This document shows positions 18,243-28,659 of a stretch of 47,445 nucleotides of DNA, piece by piece. The stretch is from contig JARKQJ010000201.1 of the NCBI GenBank assembly GCA_029973955.1, positions 1-47,445 on the forward strand, written 5' to 3'. The position numbers and the translations under genes are program-made. A model generated the notes under the pieces. The model saw only the letters and a program-made list of their open reading frames with translations, searched no databases and was not told where the DNA came from. This DNA comes from Paludibaculum sp. GTDB lineage: Bacteria > Acidobacteriota > Terriglobia > Bryobacterales > Bryobacteraceae. Each line of letters starts with the position of its first letter. The first letter of the stretch is position 1.

Positions 18243-20248
18243 GACCTTTGTTCATCTGCACCGCCGCCCTCCTGCTCGGTCCGTCCCTCCATGCCGCCGA
18301 TCCCGCCCGCATCTCCCTCAACGGCGTATGGAAGTTTGCCGCCGACTACCAGGACTGGGGTGAACGCTATCAGTGGTTCGATCCCTCCTACCGCGACGGC
18401 GTCTGGGATCAGGTCAACGTGCCTCACGTCTGGTCTCTCGACCCACGCTTTCCCGCCTACGTCGGCGCCGGCTGGTACCGCCTGCGCTTCAACACCCCAT
18501 CCTCGGCCGCCGGCAACCATGTCCGTCTCGCCTTCGACGCCGTCTTCTCCCGCGCCCGCGTCTGGTTAAACGGCAAGCTGCTCGGCGATCACGACGGCGG
18601 CTACACCCCCTTCGAATTCGACATCGGTCCGCTGCTTCTTCAGGACCAGCCCAACCTCCTCGTGGTCCGCGCCGACAATCGCTGGAATGAAGACACCATC
18701 CCCGGCGCGCATCCCGGCCCGGACCCGCACATGCAGGTCAAAGCCTGGTGGGACGACGGAGGCATCGTGCGCGACGTCCAGTTGATCGTCAGCGCCCCTG
18801 TCTACATCGCCAACCAGAAGATTGAGGCTGAGCCCGACCTGCAGGCCGGTACTGCTGTGCTCCGGGCGAGGTTCTGGGTCCGCAATACTCTCGATCGCGA
18901 CGTCACCACCGCGGTAAAGCCAGAAGTCTGGCTCGATGGCAAGCCTCTCAGCCTGAATCTCCCTCCGGTCCGGGCTACCGTGAAGGCCTCCTCGGTGGCC
19001 GAACTCATCTGGAGCGCAAAGCTGGATCCCTCGCAGGTCCGCCTCTGGGGGCTCGATACGCCGGTCCTCTATGAACTCCGCACCGCCGTCGAAGGCGGCA
19101 GCTCCGCCACGGCGACCTTCGGCATCCGCAGGTTCGAGGTCAGCGGCACGCGCCTCCTCCTCAACGGGCAGCCTCTCCGCCTCGGCGGCGCCAACCGCGT
19201 CCCCAGCCACGCCGAGTGGGGCCAGAACGATCCCCCCGAAGGCGTCGCCAAGGACCTCTCTCTGATGAAGGAGGCTGGCCTCGTCCTCGCCCGCATGTCC
19301 CATTACCCTCTCTCCCGGGCGGCGATTGAGTGGGGCAATCGCAACGGCATGCTCTTCGTCGAAGAGGCCATCGGCCCCACTCAGCCCTCGCTCCAGGACC
19401 GCAATCGCCGCATGTACCGCGAAATGATCGAACGCGACTGGAACAGCCCCTCCATCGTCGCCTGGAGCATCGGCAACGAGTTCAACTCCGAGACCCCCGA
19501 AGGCGTCAAATACGTTCAGCAGATGCGCGACTTCGTCCGCTCTCTCGACCCCACCCGCCTAATCACCTTCGCCACCAATCGCGTCACCGTGCAGGTCCCG
19601 CCCGAACAGGAGGGCTCCTACTACGTCGACTTCGTCTCCATGAACACCTACAGCGATCCGGAGGGCAACGGAAGACACATGGACATCATGCACCAGCGCT
19701 ACCCGAACAAGCCCCTGGTCGTCAGCGAGTTCGGCATGCGCGTCAACTTCGTGGACGACGAGACGGAGCGCGAGGAGTGGTTCCGCAAAATGGTGGAGGA
19801 AATCCGCAAACGCCCCTTCGTCTCTGGCGCCTCCGTCTGGACCTTCAATGACTATCGCAGCCGCTACGTCGGCACCAGCCCCAACGGCTACCGCGAATGG
19901 GGCCTCGTCGGACCCGCCCGCGAAGTGCGCGGCAGCTATCACGTGCTGCGTCATGAGTTCTCCGGCTACAGAATCCTCGAGGCTCAAATGAAATCCGGCG
20001 CCGTCATCGTGCGCGTAGCTGCCCGGGACGATTTCCCCGTCTACCCGCCCGCACAGGCCGAGCTTCGCATCCGCATGCTCGATGGCCAGGGCCGCCTTCT
20101 CGACACCCGCGCGTCCACCATCCGGCCCCTCGCCGCGGGCGAGACTCAGGAGCTGCGCATCCCCGCCGCGCCCGGCGCCAGCGGCTTCCGCGGCGAGATC
20201 CGCCGCGGCGAGTTCCGGACGATCACCTTTGGGACGGTACGGCCATGA
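18239..20248 (+). CDS. GH2 beta-galactosidase/beta-glucuronidase-type enzyme
   Basis: 669 aa with a signal peptide (MRPLFICTAALLLGPSLHA). Domain order is the GH2 sugar-binding jelly roll (about 25-175: ISLNGVWKFAADYQDW ... FDAVFSRARVWLNGKLLGDH), an Ig-like domain (about 180-285) and a TIM barrel. The acid/base is E414 in WSIGNEFNSETP and the nucleophile E497 in LVVSEFGM. Length fits beta-glucuronidase-type GH2 proteins better than LacZ. Substrate could be beta-galactoside, beta-glucuronide or beta-mannoside; the locus favours galactoside. It is coupled by ATGA overlaps to GH35 before and the beta-helix protein after it. Confidence 0.88.
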   Translation: MRPLFICTAALLLGPSLHAADPARISLNGVWKFAADYQDWGERYQWFDPSYRDGVWDQVNVPHVWSLDPRFPAYVGAGWYRLRFNTPSSAAGNHVRLAFDAVFSRARVWLNGKLLGDHDGGYTPFEFDIGPLLLQDQPNLLVVRADNRWNEDTIPGAHPGPDPHMQVKAWWDDGGIVRDVQLIVSAPVYIANQKIEAEPDLQAGTAVLRARFWVRNTLDRDVTTAVKPEVWLDGKPLSLNLPPVRATVKASSVAELIWSAKLDPSQVRLWGLDTPVLYELRTAVEGGSSATATFGIRRFEVSGTRLLLNGQPLRLGGANRVPSHAEWGQNDPPEGVAKDLSLMKEAGLVLARMSHYPLSRAAIEWGNRNGMLFVEEAIGPTQPSLQDRNRRMYREMIERDWNSPSIVAWSIGNEFNSETPEGVKYVQQMRDFVRSLDPTRLITFATNRVTVQVPPEQEGSYYVDFVSMNTYSDPEGNGRHMDIMHQRYPNKPLVVSEFGMRVNFVDDETEREEWFRKMVEEIRKRPFVSGASVWTFNDYRSRYVGTSPNGYREWGLVGPAREVRGSYHVLRHEFSGYRILEAQMKSGAVIVRVAARDDFPVYPPAQAELRIRMLDGQGRLLDTRASTIRPLAAGETQELRIPAAPGASGFRGEIRRGEFRTITFGTVRP

Positions 20249-21687
20249 CTTCTCTCCGCTGGATCGCGGCGTTGCTGTCCCTGTCGCCTCTGGCCGCCCG
20301 CGTGTTCATCTATCCCACCCCGCCGGAAGAACTGGTGTCCCGTGATTTCACTGTGGCGGTGGACGGGCACAGGGCGGCTGTCCTACGATCCGCTGTCTTC
20401 GAACGCTGGGCTGCCGCCCCCTACAACTTCGGCTCCGCCTACTCTTTCCTGCAATTCGATTTCGAAGGGTCCGCGCGCGTGCGCGTCCATGACGCGCAGC
20501 GTTCCCTCCGCGCAGCCGCCATCATCCCCAGGACCGCCGGTGTCGCACACACGATCATCGACGATCACACCATTGAAATCACCCTGACCAGGCCCTGCCA
20601 ACTCTCTGTCGAGCCGAAGGGACGCGAAAGGCCGTTGCTCATCTTTGCCAACCCGCCGGATCCGGTGCCTCCGGCCCGCGGCTCTCCTCGCGTCCTCTAC
20701 TTCGGTCCCGGCATCCACCGCCCGGAATCGGGTCTCATCCGCCTCGAGAGTAACCAGACCCTTTATCTCGCCGGCGGAGCCATCCTCGAAGCAGCCATCT
20801 ATGCCGAGGACGCTGAGAATATCACCATCCGGGGGCGCGGCGTGCTCGACGGCGCCCGGTTCCCTTTCAAGGAAGGGCCAGGCCAACACAAGGGACGCAT
20901 GGTGCACTTCGTCCGCTGCAGGAATGTGCGCATCGAAGGCATCGTCATCCGGCAGTCTTTTGCCTGGACCATCGTCCCGGTGGCATCCGATGGCGTCTTC
21001 ATCGAGAACGTAAAGATCTGCAACGGCCGCGTCCTCATTAACGACGACGGCATCAATCCCTGCAATTCCCGCAACGTCGTCATCCGCCGCTGCTTCATCC
21101 GGACTATCGACGACTGCGTGGCTCTTAAGGGCAAGAACCGCGCCGATGGCGATATCGATGGAATCCGCGTCGAACAGAGCATTCTCTGGACCGATCTCGC
21201 CCGCGTCACCCTCCTCGGCCACGAGAGCGCCGCTCCGTTCATGCGCAACATCGTCTATCGCGACATCGACATCATCCATTACGGCGAGTGGCCCGCCTTC
21301 CTCATCGAAGTCAGCGACAACATGCAGCTCGCCAATGTCCTCTTCGAGAACATTCGCGTGCGAGGCGAGATTCACCCTCTACAGAGGGAGGCAAACACTA
21401 TTGGCCAGCAGTGGCTGGCCGTCATCCGGCCCTTCGTGACGATGTACAGCGAGAACTCCACCTGGGGCGCCATCGATGGCCTCACGTTCCGTGACATCTC
21501 GCTCGAAGGTCCGCCGGGCAAGTACGGGGTGATGGTGGAGGGCGCCGCGGATCACGACAATCGCCGCATTCGGAATGTGCTGTTCGAAAACGTGACCGTC
21601 AACGAAGAGCGGCTACTCAGGCAATCTCAGCGCGTCATTCTCGGGCCATGGTTGCGGCCTGCCGACGATCGAGTATCGTTCCGTTAG
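20245..21687 (+). CDS. GH28/GH49-like right-handed beta-helix glycoside hydrolase
   Basis: 480 aa, exported ([18 protein letters not shown]). A beta-sandwich of about 130 residues precedes a beta-helix with the typical [16 protein letters not shown] turn, a polygalacturonase-like acidic motif at N266-D267-D268 ([15 protein letters not shown]) and a D289-D290 pair ([10 protein letters not shown]). The GHG motif of GH28 is replaced by LLGHESAA, and no RIK motif is evident. That pattern fits clan GH-N enzymes outside classic polygalacturonases, for example dextranase-like ones. Expected chemistry is inverting hydrolysis of an axial glycoside. ATGA overlap with GH2; the GH95 gene starts 8 bp after its stop. 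Confidence 0.65.
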   Translation: MTSLRWIAALLSLSPLAARVFIYPTPPEELVSRDFTVAVDGHRAAVLRSAVFERWAAAPYNFGSAYSFLQFDFEGSARVRVHDAQRSLRAAAIIPRTAGVAHTIIDDHTIEITLTRPCQLSVEPKGRERPLLIFANPPDPVPPARGSPRVLYFGPGIHRPESGLIRLESNQTLYLAGGAILEAAIYAEDAENITIRGRGVLDGARFPFKEGPGQHKGRMVHFVRCRNVRIEGIVIRQSFAWTIVPVASDGVFIENVKICNGRVLINDDGINPCNSRNVVIRRCFIRTIDDCVALKGKNRADGDIDGIRVEQSILWTDLARVTLLGHESAAPFMRNIVYRDIDIIHYGEWPAFLIEVSDNMQLANVLFENIRVRGEIHPLQREANTIGQQWLAVIRPFVTMYSENSTWGAIDGLTFRDISLEGPPGKYGVMVEGAADHDNRRIRNVLFENVTVNEERLLRQSQRVILGPWLRPADDRVSFR

Positions 21688-21695
21688 GAGTTCCC

Positions 21696-23954
21696 ATGCG
21701 AACTGTCGCCTTACTTGCTCTCCTCTCCGCCATCTGCCCGGCCCAACGCCTCTGGTACGCGCAGCCCGCCACGAGGTGGGAACAGGCCCTGCCCGTCGGC
21801 AACGGCCGCCTCGGCGCCATGGTCCACGGCGGCCTCCGCGAGGAACGCCTGCAGCTCAACGAAAATAGCGTCTGGTCCGGACAGCCCTACCTCACCCCCA
21901 GGCCCGAAGTCCGCCAGAACCTCCCTGAAGCCCGCCGCCTCCTCTTTGAAGGCCGCTACGCCGAAGCCGAGGCCCTCGTTCAGCGCACCATGACTACCAC
22001 ACCCGATCCGCGCTACGGCTCCTACAAGCCCCTCGGCGACCTCCGGCTCTCTTTCCGTCTGCCCGCGGGCGAGCCGCGGAACTATCAACGCCAATTGGAC
22101 CTCGACTCCGCTCTCGCCCGCACCTCCTTCACACTCGACGGCGTCACCTACACGCGCACCGTCTTCGCCAGCGCCCCCGCCCAGCTTCTCGTCATCCGCC
22201 TGGAGGCCAGCCGCCGCGCCTCCATCTCCGTCCGCATCGCCCTCGATCGCGAAAAAGAAGCCTCCACGGCTGCTGAAGGCGACTCCACCCTGCTACTGAG
22301 CGGCCAGTGCGACAACGGCGGTGTCCGCTTCCATGCTCTTCTCAAAGCCCTACCCAAAGGCGGCCGCGTCTCCGCCTCAAACGCCGGCATCGACATTAAA
22401 GACGCCGACACTGTCACTCTCCTTCTGGCGGCCCGCACCTCCTACAAGCTCGACGACCCCGTCGCCGCATGCCGTCGCGATGTGGCCTCGCCGACTCCCT
22501 ATGCGAAGCTCCTCGCCGCCCACCTCGCCGACTACCGTGCTTACTTCCGCCGCGTCTCTTTTCAACTCGATGGCCCGGCTTTCGACACACTGCCCACCGA
22601 TCAGCGGCTCAAGCGCTTCGCCGCCGGCGAACCCGATCCCGGGTTGGCCGCCCTCTACTTTCACTTCGGCCGTTACCTCCTCATCTGCTCGTCCCGCCCG
22701 GGCGGCCTGCCCGCAAATCTTCAGGGCCTCTGGAACCCGCTCTTCAATCCCCCCTGGTTCTCCGACTACACCATCAACATCAACGCCGAGATGAACTACT
22801 GGATCGCTGAGCCCGCCAACCTCGCCGATCTCCATCAACCCCTTTTCGACCTCATAGACTCCCTTCGCGAGCCAGCCCGCCGCACCGCCCGCGAACGCTT
22901 CGGCGCCCGCGGACTCGCCCTCTCCACCCGCACCAACATCTGGGGCAACACCGATCTTCGCGGCTCCTCCTCCCTGCTCTGGTACGACAGCGCCGCCTGG
23001 CTCGCCCTTCACCTCTGGGACTCCTATCGCTTCTCCCTTGACCGCGACTTTCTCCGCCGCCGCGCCTGGCCCGTCATGAAAGAAGCCGCTGAGTTCTACT
23101 TCGATCACCTCGTCCAACATCCGCAGCGCGGGTGGCTCGTCTCCGGGCCTGCCACCTCGCCTGAAAACCGCTTCCTCACCCCGCAAGGCGAAAAGGTCTC
23201 CATCGTAATGGGGCCGGCCATGAGCATGCAGATCATCCGCGAACTCTTCAGCGCCTGCATCGCCGCGTCCGAGACGCTTCAGGCGGAACCGGAGTTCCGC
23301 AACGAAGTCCGCCAGAAACTCGCCCGGCTCGCCCCCACCCAAATCGGTTCCAGGGGCCAGATCCTCGAATGGCCCGAGGAGTTCCCCGAAGCCGAACCCA
23401 CACACCGGCACGTCTCCCACCTCTTCGCGCTCCACCCCGGCACGCAGATCGCGCCTCTCGGCACACCAGATCTGGCCGCCGCCGCCCGTAAGACCCTGGA
23501 ATTGCGCGGCGATGGCGGCACCGGTTGGAGCACCGCCTGGAAGGTTAACTTCTGGGCCCGCCTCGGCGACGGCGCCCGCGCCCACGACCTTCTCGGCCGT
23601 CTGCTCGGCCAAAGCACCCTGCCCAACCTCTTCGACACCCATCCACCGTTCCAGATCGACGGCAACTTCGGCGGCGCCGCCGGCATCGCCGAAATGCTCC
23701 TTCAAAGCCACACCGGCGAAATCCACCTTCTGCCCGCTCTTCCTCCGTCCTGGCCCGCAGGATGCATCACCGGCCTGCGCGCCCGCGGCGGCGTCACTGT
23801 CGATCTCGAATGGGCTGGCGGAGCCTTGCGTCAGGCTACGCTCCGCTCTACCACCTCCCGACCCCTCCAGGTGCGTTACGGTTCAAGTTCCATCACGGTG
23901 AAAACCTCCGCGCTCACCCGCCTCACCCCCGCTGACTTCAAGATTCTCCAATGA
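21696..23954 (+). CDS. GH95 alpha-L-fucosidase
   Basis: 752 aa from the ATG at 21696, with a TAGGAG ribosome site 5 bp upstream; an in-frame start at 21648 lies inside the previous gene. A signal peptide is followed by the GH95 opening ([20 protein letters not shown], then LGAMVHGG and [13 protein letters not shown]), the [16 protein letters not shown] motif whose Asn residues activate water, the catalytic acid region SPEN with E490, and [17 protein letters not shown] with D655. GH95 enzymes invert and mainly act on alpha-1,2-linked fucose on galactose, as in fucosylated xyloglucan, H-antigen and fucosyl-lactose. This makes a third fucosidase in the locus and adds a different linkage preference. 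ATGA overlap with the GH16 gene. Confidence 0.93.
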   Translation: MRTVALLALLSAICPAQRLWYAQPATRWEQALPVGNGRLGAMVHGGLREERLQLNENSVWSGQPYLTPRPEVRQNLPEARRLLFEGRYAEAEALVQRTMTTTPDPRYGSYKPLGDLRLSFRLPAGEPRNYQRQLDLDSALARTSFTLDGVTYTRTVFASAPAQLLVIRLEASRRASISVRIALDREKEASTAAEGDSTLLLSGQCDNGGVRFHALLKALPKGGRVSASNAGIDIKDADTVTLLLAARTSYKLDDPVAACRRDVASPTPYAKLLAAHLADYRAYFRRVSFQLDGPAFDTLPTDQRLKRFAAGEPDPGLAALYFHFGRYLLICSSRPGGLPANLQGLWNPLFNPPWFSDYTININAEMNYWIAEPANLADLHQPLFDLIDSLREPARRTARERFGARGLALSTRTNIWGNTDLRGSSSLLWYDSAAWLALHLWDSYRFSLDRDFLRRRAWPVMKEAAEFYFDHLVQHPQRGWLVSGPATSPENRFLTPQGEKVSIVMGPAMSMQIIRELFSACIAASETLQAEPEFRNEVRQKLARLAPTQIGSRGQILEWPEEFPEAEPTHRHVSHLFALHPGTQIAPLGTPDLAAAARKTLELRGDGGTGWSTAWKVNFWARLGDGARAHDLLGRLLGQSTLPNLFDTHPPFQIDGNFGGAAGIAEMLLQSHTGEIHLLPALPPSWPAGCITGLRARGGVTVDLEWAGGALRQATLRSTTSRPLQVRYGSSSITVKTSALTRLTPADFKILQ

Positions 23955-26347
23955 CCTCCCACTACCTGCTTGCCCCTCTTCTCTTCCTTACCCTCAACGC
24001 GGAGCCTCCTGCCGGCAAAGGTTACGTGCTCCTCTATCAGGACAATTTCGACGGCAGCGCCGTCAACGAGTCCGACTGGTCTTTTCGCACCGGCCGCCGC
24101 ACCGGCGGCAATCTGAACGGGCTCCACTTCAAGGAGAACGTCTCGGTCTCCGGCGGTCTCCTCCACCTCGCCGTTCGCCAGGAAACCATCAATGGCCAAC
24201 TGGAGAGCACCGGCGGCGGCCTCATCAGCAAACACCAGTTCGGCTATGGCTACTACGAGACCCGCTCCAGGCCCTTCATGGCCGGCCGCGGCGTCCACTC
24301 CTCCTTCTGGCAGGCCGGAGGCGCGAAACCCAACAACGACATCTTCGAAATCGACTCCTACGAGATCGATTCCCGCGAACACCTCGGTTGCAATAACCTC
24401 TATCTCCACCTCGCCCCCAAAGGCCGCTCCGTCCCCTGGGTCAGCCGGGCCAACGTCCCGTTTACTTTCGGGCCGGACGGCTGGTTCCTCGACGCCTACG
24501 AATACACTCCCGACGGCGTCATCTTCTACGACAACGGCAAAATCGTCGCCACCGCCGACTGGCAGGACCTCACCGCCCAACAGGCCGTCTGGCTCACCGC
24601 CCTCAACGGTGCGGGGAAGGTGGAAGCCGACAAGCAGCCCGGCGAAACCGTCTTCGACTACTTCCGCTACTACGCTCGCGATTACCCCGGCGTGAACCTC
24701 CTGCCCAACGGCAGCTTCGAATACAACCAGGACCGCATCGACCCCGCCACCCCGGTCGCCTGGCAGCAGCACGGCAGCCCGGGAGCAGGCCTCGTCGTCG
24801 AAGGCGGCGCTGCCCTCGACCGCTACAAACTCCGCCAGGGTTCTTCCTCGTCTTCTTACGAGATCCGCACGGAGCAAGTTCTCGAGTTCATCATGAACGG
24901 CGGCTACGAACTCACCGCGCTCGTCCGCTCTTCCGGCGGCCAGAGCCTCGCCCGCCTTCGCATCTCCGGCTTCGGCGCTCCCGACATCTCCGTCTCTATC
25001 CCCGCCGCCGCGGACTGGACTCGCATCTCCATCCCCCGCATCCCCGTCTCCACTCACGGCGCCACCATCATCGTCGAATCACGCGGCGAGACCGGCCAGT
25101 GGCTCGAAATCGACGATATTCGCTTCCAGAAGCCGCCTCTCCCCGGCCAGCAGGCCCGTACCCCGCGTCCCTTTGAACTCATCGGCGACCCCATTTGGAA
25201 GCTCGCCCAGCGCCAGCCCATCGAATTCGCCGGCGACGAGAAGTTCTACTTCTTCGACCGCAGCGTGGGCATCGGCGACGCCATCACCGCCTCGTTCGTC
25301 ATGCAGCCCAAAGCTTTGGTCAACGCCTCTCCGCTGGCGCGCATCCCGAAAACCGGCCGTTCCGGCTGGGCCGTCCAACTCACCCGCGAAGGCGGCGTCA
25401 TCTTCCGCATCGGATCCATCGCCGATCACCACGACGTCGTCGCGCCGAACGCCTACGCGGCCGGCAAGCCGGCCCGCATCACCTGCGTCTTCGACCATGG
25501 CACGGCCAGCATCTACGCCGGCCATCGGCTGTTGAAGCGCGAAAGCGGCATCACCCACGACACCAGCGACGCCACCGCCGCTGGCCGCCTTGGCGCTGTC
25601 GGCGAGACGTATCAGGCCGTTGGAGATGTCATCGTTCGCACCGCCGCCGCCGGCCCTCCCGAACGTTACTCTGGTACCGTCCGCGACCTCCGCGTCTACA
25701 ACCGCGCCCTCTCTGATGTGGAAGTCACCGGCATCGACCCCCGCCTGCCGAACGTATTCATCATCGGTGACTCCGTTTCTATGGGCTACACCCCCGCCCT
25801 GCGCCAGCAACTCGCTGGCAAAGCTAACATCCTGCGGCCTGAAGCCAATTGCGGCTCCACCCGTATCGGCCTGCGCGACTTGCACGAATGGCTCGGGGAC
25901 ACTCGTTGGGATGTCATCCACTTCAACTTCGGCCTCCACGATCTCGTCTTCCGCTGGCGTGACGATCAGACACCGAACGCCGCTGGCGTCTACGCCACGC
26001 CGGACAATGGCGGCCATCAGAACGTGCCTGTCGCCGAATATGAGCGCAATCTCCGCCAACTCGTGGCGCGTCTCAGGAAGACCGGCGCCCGCCTCATCTT
26101 CGCCACTACCACCCCAGTCCCCGCGACATTCCACTCATACGTCAAAGCAGCCGAACTCCCCTACAACCAGGCCGCCCTCCGCGTCATGAAAGACGAAGGC
26201 GTCGCTGTGGACGACCTGTGGAGCTACTCCATGCCGCAGCTCAATGCCATCCAAATCCCCGTCAATGTACACTTCACGGATGCTGGCTCCCAGGCCCTGG
26301 CCGGCCAGGCAGCCCGTAGCATTGAGGCGGTATTGCCGCACAAGTAA
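23951..26347 (+). CDS. GH16 glycanase fused to LamG-like and SGNH/GDSL esterase-like domains
   Basis: 798 aa, exported. Residues about 20-250 are a GH16 jelly roll with the catalytic ExDxxE motif intact (EIDSYE, E133 nucleophile, E138 acid/base) and typical flanks ([20 protein letters not shown]). A CBM-like beta domain follows (about 255-395: [12 protein letters not shown] ...), then a LamG/concanavalin-like domain (about 405-600). A C-terminal SGNH hydrolase begins at [12 protein letters not shown] (S608), continues with [13 protein letters not shown] and ends with [12 protein letters not shown]. In that domain the usual GxND is GLHD and the Asp three residues before the catalytic His is Val. 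GH16 cleaves beta-1,3/1,4 glucans or galactans internally; the SGNH part suggests removal of acyl groups. It is the last gene of the carbohydrate locus. Confidence 0.8.
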   Translation: MTSHYLLAPLLFLTLNAEPPAGKGYVLLYQDNFDGSAVNESDWSFRTGRRTGGNLNGLHFKENVSVSGGLLHLAVRQETINGQLESTGGGLISKHQFGYGYYETRSRPFMAGRGVHSSFWQAGGAKPNNDIFEIDSYEIDSREHLGCNNLYLHLAPKGRSVPWVSRANVPFTFGPDGWFLDAYEYTPDGVIFYDNGKIVATADWQDLTAQQAVWLTALNGAGKVEADKQPGETVFDYFRYYARDYPGVNLLPNGSFEYNQDRIDPATPVAWQQHGSPGAGLVVEGGAALDRYKLRQGSSSSSYEIRTEQVLEFIMNGGYELTALVRSSGGQSLARLRISGFGAPDISVSIPAAADWTRISIPRIPVSTHGATIIVESRGETGQWLEIDDIRFQKPPLPGQQARTPRPFELIGDPIWKLAQRQPIEFAGDEKFYFFDRSVGIGDAITASFVMQPKALVNASPLARIPKTGRSGWAVQLTREGGVIFRIGSIADHHDVVAPNAYAAGKPARITCVFDHGTASIYAGHRLLKRESGITHDTSDATAAGRLGAVGETYQAVGDVIVRTAAAGPPERYSGTVRDLRVYNRALSDVEVTGIDPRLPNVFIIGDSVSMGYTPALRQQLAGKANILRPEANCGSTRIGLRDLHEWLGDTRWDVIHFNFGLHDLVFRWRDDQTPNAAGVYATPDNGGHQNVPVAEYERNLRQLVARLRKTGARLIFATTTPVPATFHSYVKAAELPYNQAALRVMKDEGVAVDDLWSYSMPQLNAIQIPVNVHFTDAGSQALAGQAARSIEAVLPHK

Positions 26348-26418
26348 CTCTTCCGCTGCAAACGCTGCGGCCAAGCGGCGCACACACCCCAGGTTCGGAG
26401 GCTGGACCTCACTCTGGG

Positions 26419-26435
26419 CTGCTGGTCTGTAACTT
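26419..26435 (+). repeat. att-like imperfect direct repeat, left copy
   Basis: CTGCTGGTCTGTAACTT lies 71 bp after the end of the carbohydrate locus and 70 bp before the recombinase. It matches 15 of 17 bases with the right copy at 27397-27413, so the two copies bracket the recombinase gene. It is not derived from the adjacent tRNA. Confidence 0.3.
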
Positions 26436-26505
26436 GCTACTTTCGGTGTAGCGGCGATTGATGCAGTCGTCGAGGGAGACGGCGACGCCGGAGAAGTTTT
26501 GAATC

Positions 26506-27378
26506 GTGGCGAGGGCTCCTTCGGCGACAACCACGACAGTCCTTGAGCCGGACTTCACAAATGGCGGGACAGACTCCAACCTGCTCAGCCAGGATCTGAC
26601 CCGGGCCGAACTGCAGGATTTCTTCGACAGGAAGGCCAAGAGCCTCTCCCATAGCGTCGTCGCCCATCTCCGCTGGGATCTGCGTCAAATCTTCGAAACG
26701 GCGGTACACGAAGGGCACCTGGAACGGAATCCTGCTCGACTCCTCTTCATCCCGCGGGAGGCCAGACGGCCAGATCACCAGGTGATGTCGTTTGAGGAGG
26801 TGCAGCAGTGTCTGGAGATACTTGAACCGCGCAAGCGGCTGATCGTCGGCCTAGCCGTGCGGGCTGGCATGCGCCCGGGAGAGACCTTCGCCCTGCGGTG
26901 CGGCCGGCTGCGTGAGACGTACTTCGAAGTGCGAGAGCGGGTCTACAAGGGCCAGCTCGACACGCCGAAGACGCGCAATTCCATCCGCCACGTCGTCCTG
27001 CCCGACGACCTTCTCCAGTCCATCCGCACCTGGGTGGAAGAGCTGTCCAGCCAGGGCGAAGCCGACTGGGTGTTCCCATCCGAAAAGCTGACCACCCCGC
27101 TGTCCAGAGACAAAGTCTGGCGGCGCCACATCCAGCCCAAGTCGGAGCAGGTCGGCCTCGGCTGGGCCAACTTCCTGGTCTTCCGGCGGACCTTCGCGAC
27201 GCTTTCCTACGAGGAGGGCGCCGACGCCAAACTGGTCGCTGATCAGATGGGCCACACGGTGGACGTCAACCAGAACGTTTACACCAAGTCCCACCTCAAT
27301 CAGCGGAAGGATTTGGCCGATCGCCTGGCCGGCAAAGTCGGTCTGAAGGTGATCATCGGAGGCCGGGATGCAGCCTAA
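26506..27378 (+). CDS. tyrosine recombinase/phage-type integrase, possibly 5'-truncated
   Basis: 290 aa from a GTG at 26506; an in-frame TGA lies immediately upstream (26500-26502). Residues about 30-85 are part of a core-binding domain (FFDRKAKSLSHSVVAHLRWD ... EGHLERNPARLL). The catalytic domain has R123 in AGMRPGE, a beta-hairpin Lys in DTPKTRNS, R227 in LVFRRTF, H250 in MGHT and the nucleophile Y259 in NVYTKS. The His of the HxxR box is Leu224, an uncommon change. The first 28 residues are low-complexity and no full N-terminal arm domain is present, so the protein may be truncated or start elsewhere. It ends 45 bp from the 3' end of a tRNA-Gly gene, the usual position of an island integrase. 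Confidence 0.8.
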   Translation: MARAPSATTTTVLEPDFTNGGTDSNLLSQDLTRAELQDFFDRKAKSLSHSVVAHLRWDLRQIFETAVHEGHLERNPARLLFIPREARRPDHQVMSFEEVQQCLEILEPRKRLIVGLAVRAGMRPGETFALRCGRLRETYFEVRERVYKGQLDTPKTRNSIRHVVLPDDLLQSIRTWVEELSSQGEADWVFPSEKLTTPLSRDKVWRRHIQPKSEQVGLGWANFLVFRRTFATLSYEEGADAKLVADQMGHTVDVNQNVYTKSHLNQRKDLADRLAGKVGLKVIIGGRDAA

Positions 27379-27396
27379 CTGTAGCGCGGCAGGAAA

Positions 27397-27413
27397 CTGA
27401 TGGTCTGTAAGTT
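27397..27413 (+). repeat. att-like imperfect direct repeat, right copy
   Basis: CTGATGGTCTGTAAGTT lies between the recombinase stop and the tRNA-Gly gene and matches the left copy at 26419-26435 in 15 of 17 bases. The shared core is TGGTCTGTAA. It may be a recombinase arm or core site, or a trace of an excised segment; chance is possible at this length. Confidence 0.3.
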
Positions 27414-27422
27414 ATTGAGGAA

Positions 27423-27497
<75 letters not shown>

Positions 27498-27579
27498 TCT
27501 TGGGCAAACCGGCCTGCCTGCCGGCCACAGTGGCCTACCAAGATTCTAGCGCACTCTCTCCTTTCCTGCCCCTGGAACC

Positions 27580-28659
27580 TCAATGCCCCGACATCACGCT
27601 CATTGCCCTTGCCAGCAGCGTGCGCACTGGTTCGTCCGGCATGTCCCAGGGAATATCCGCCACTACAACATCGCACGGCGCCAGCTCTTTCCATACCCTC
27701 GCCAGGAATCGCTCCACCTCCGCCGCATCGCTTAACTGCCCCACCGTGAACAACACTGCCCGCCGCGATTCTGGAAACAACTCCTTCGCCCGCACCATGT
27801 CCGTCTCGAATCCCATGTCGATGTAGCCCACGCCGGGCAATTCGCTCAGCGCTCCCAAGTACGGTGTCGCGTCCCAATTGCAAGTGTGGACGCCAAACCG
27901 CCCGAACGACGACGCAACGCGCTCATCGTACTGCCGCAGCACCCTACGGTACATCGCCGGCGAGATCATACTCAGCGTGCAGTTGCTCACGCACATCCAG
28001 TCGATCTCCGCGCCGGACTTCCGCTGCCGTTCCTGCACCGTTCGCGCCAAACCAATCAAGGTCTCCGTAATCACCTCGAACAAGTGCTCCGCCAGCTCCG
28101 GCCGCTCCACCAGATCCAGGAAGATCTGCTGCCCGCGCACCTGGAACGCGACATTCAGCACTCCCTGCCAGTTCAAATCACCATACACCGGCCCCCACTT
28201 CGCCGCCATCCGATCCACCTGCGCCAGTAACCCCTCTACGAATGCCGACCCCAGCAGGTGCCTCACCTCCAACCGCTCCACCGCTTCATCGCTCAGCTCA
28301 TGCCCCGGTTCCGGATGCGGCCAACGGTCTTCGTAGTACCGCAGCGGCAATCCGAACACAGCCGGCATCCAGCCCACCCCATAACACCCCGCAATTGAGC
28401 TCACATCGCGAGCCTCTTCCCGGCTCCACTGATCCGTCTCCGGAAACGCCCTCCGTAACTCAGCGCGCATCTCCACCAGAGTCGACCGCCGGTACTCCGC
28501 ATCCTCATGCCAGCGCCGCCCGAAATCCACCCCACAGCGCACATGAAACCACCGCGGCTCAAACCCCAGCACCACGCGCAGCGGCGCTTCGCTCCCATCC
28601 GTCGCCTCCCGCCGCGCCGGCGCCGCAATGGGAATCCAGCTCCGCAACTGCCTACTCAT
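27580..28659 (-). CDS. uroporphyrinogen decarboxylase (URO-D)-like family protein
   Basis: 359 aa, cytoplasmic, with no signal peptide. The C-terminal half has URO-D/MtaA-type barrel features: VHTCNWDATPYLGALSELPG, then GYIDMGFETDMVRAKELFPE and VADIPWDMPDEPVR near the end. The N-terminus WFHVRCGVDFGRRWHED also fits this superfamily. Members include true uroporphyrinogen decarboxylases, corrinoid-dependent methyltransferases and many uncharacterised proteins next to sugar genes in soil bacteria and Planctomycetes. It lacks the strongly conserved heme-pathway N-terminal motif, so a role in heme synthesis is unlikely. Its start overlaps the stop of the FGE/sialidase-like gene by 8 bp, so the two are co-translated. 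Function unknown. Confidence 0.7.
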   Translation of the reverse strand: MSRQLRSWIPIAAPARREATDGSEAPLRVVLGFEPRWFHVRCGVDFGRRWHEDAEYRRSTLVEMRAELRRAFPETDQWSREEARDVSSIAGCYGVGWMPAVFGLPLRYYEDRWPHPEPGHELSDEAVERLEVRHLLGSAFVEGLLAQVDRMAAKWGPVYGDLNWQGVLNVAFQVRGQQIFLDLVERPELAEHLFEVITETLIGLARTVQERQRKSGAEIDWMCVSNCTLSMISPAMYRRVLRQYDERVASSFGRFGVHTCNWDATPYLGALSELPGVGYIDMGFETDMVRAKELFPESRRAVLFTVGQLSDAAEVERFLARVWKELAPCDVVVADIPWDMPDEPVRTLLARAMSVMSGH

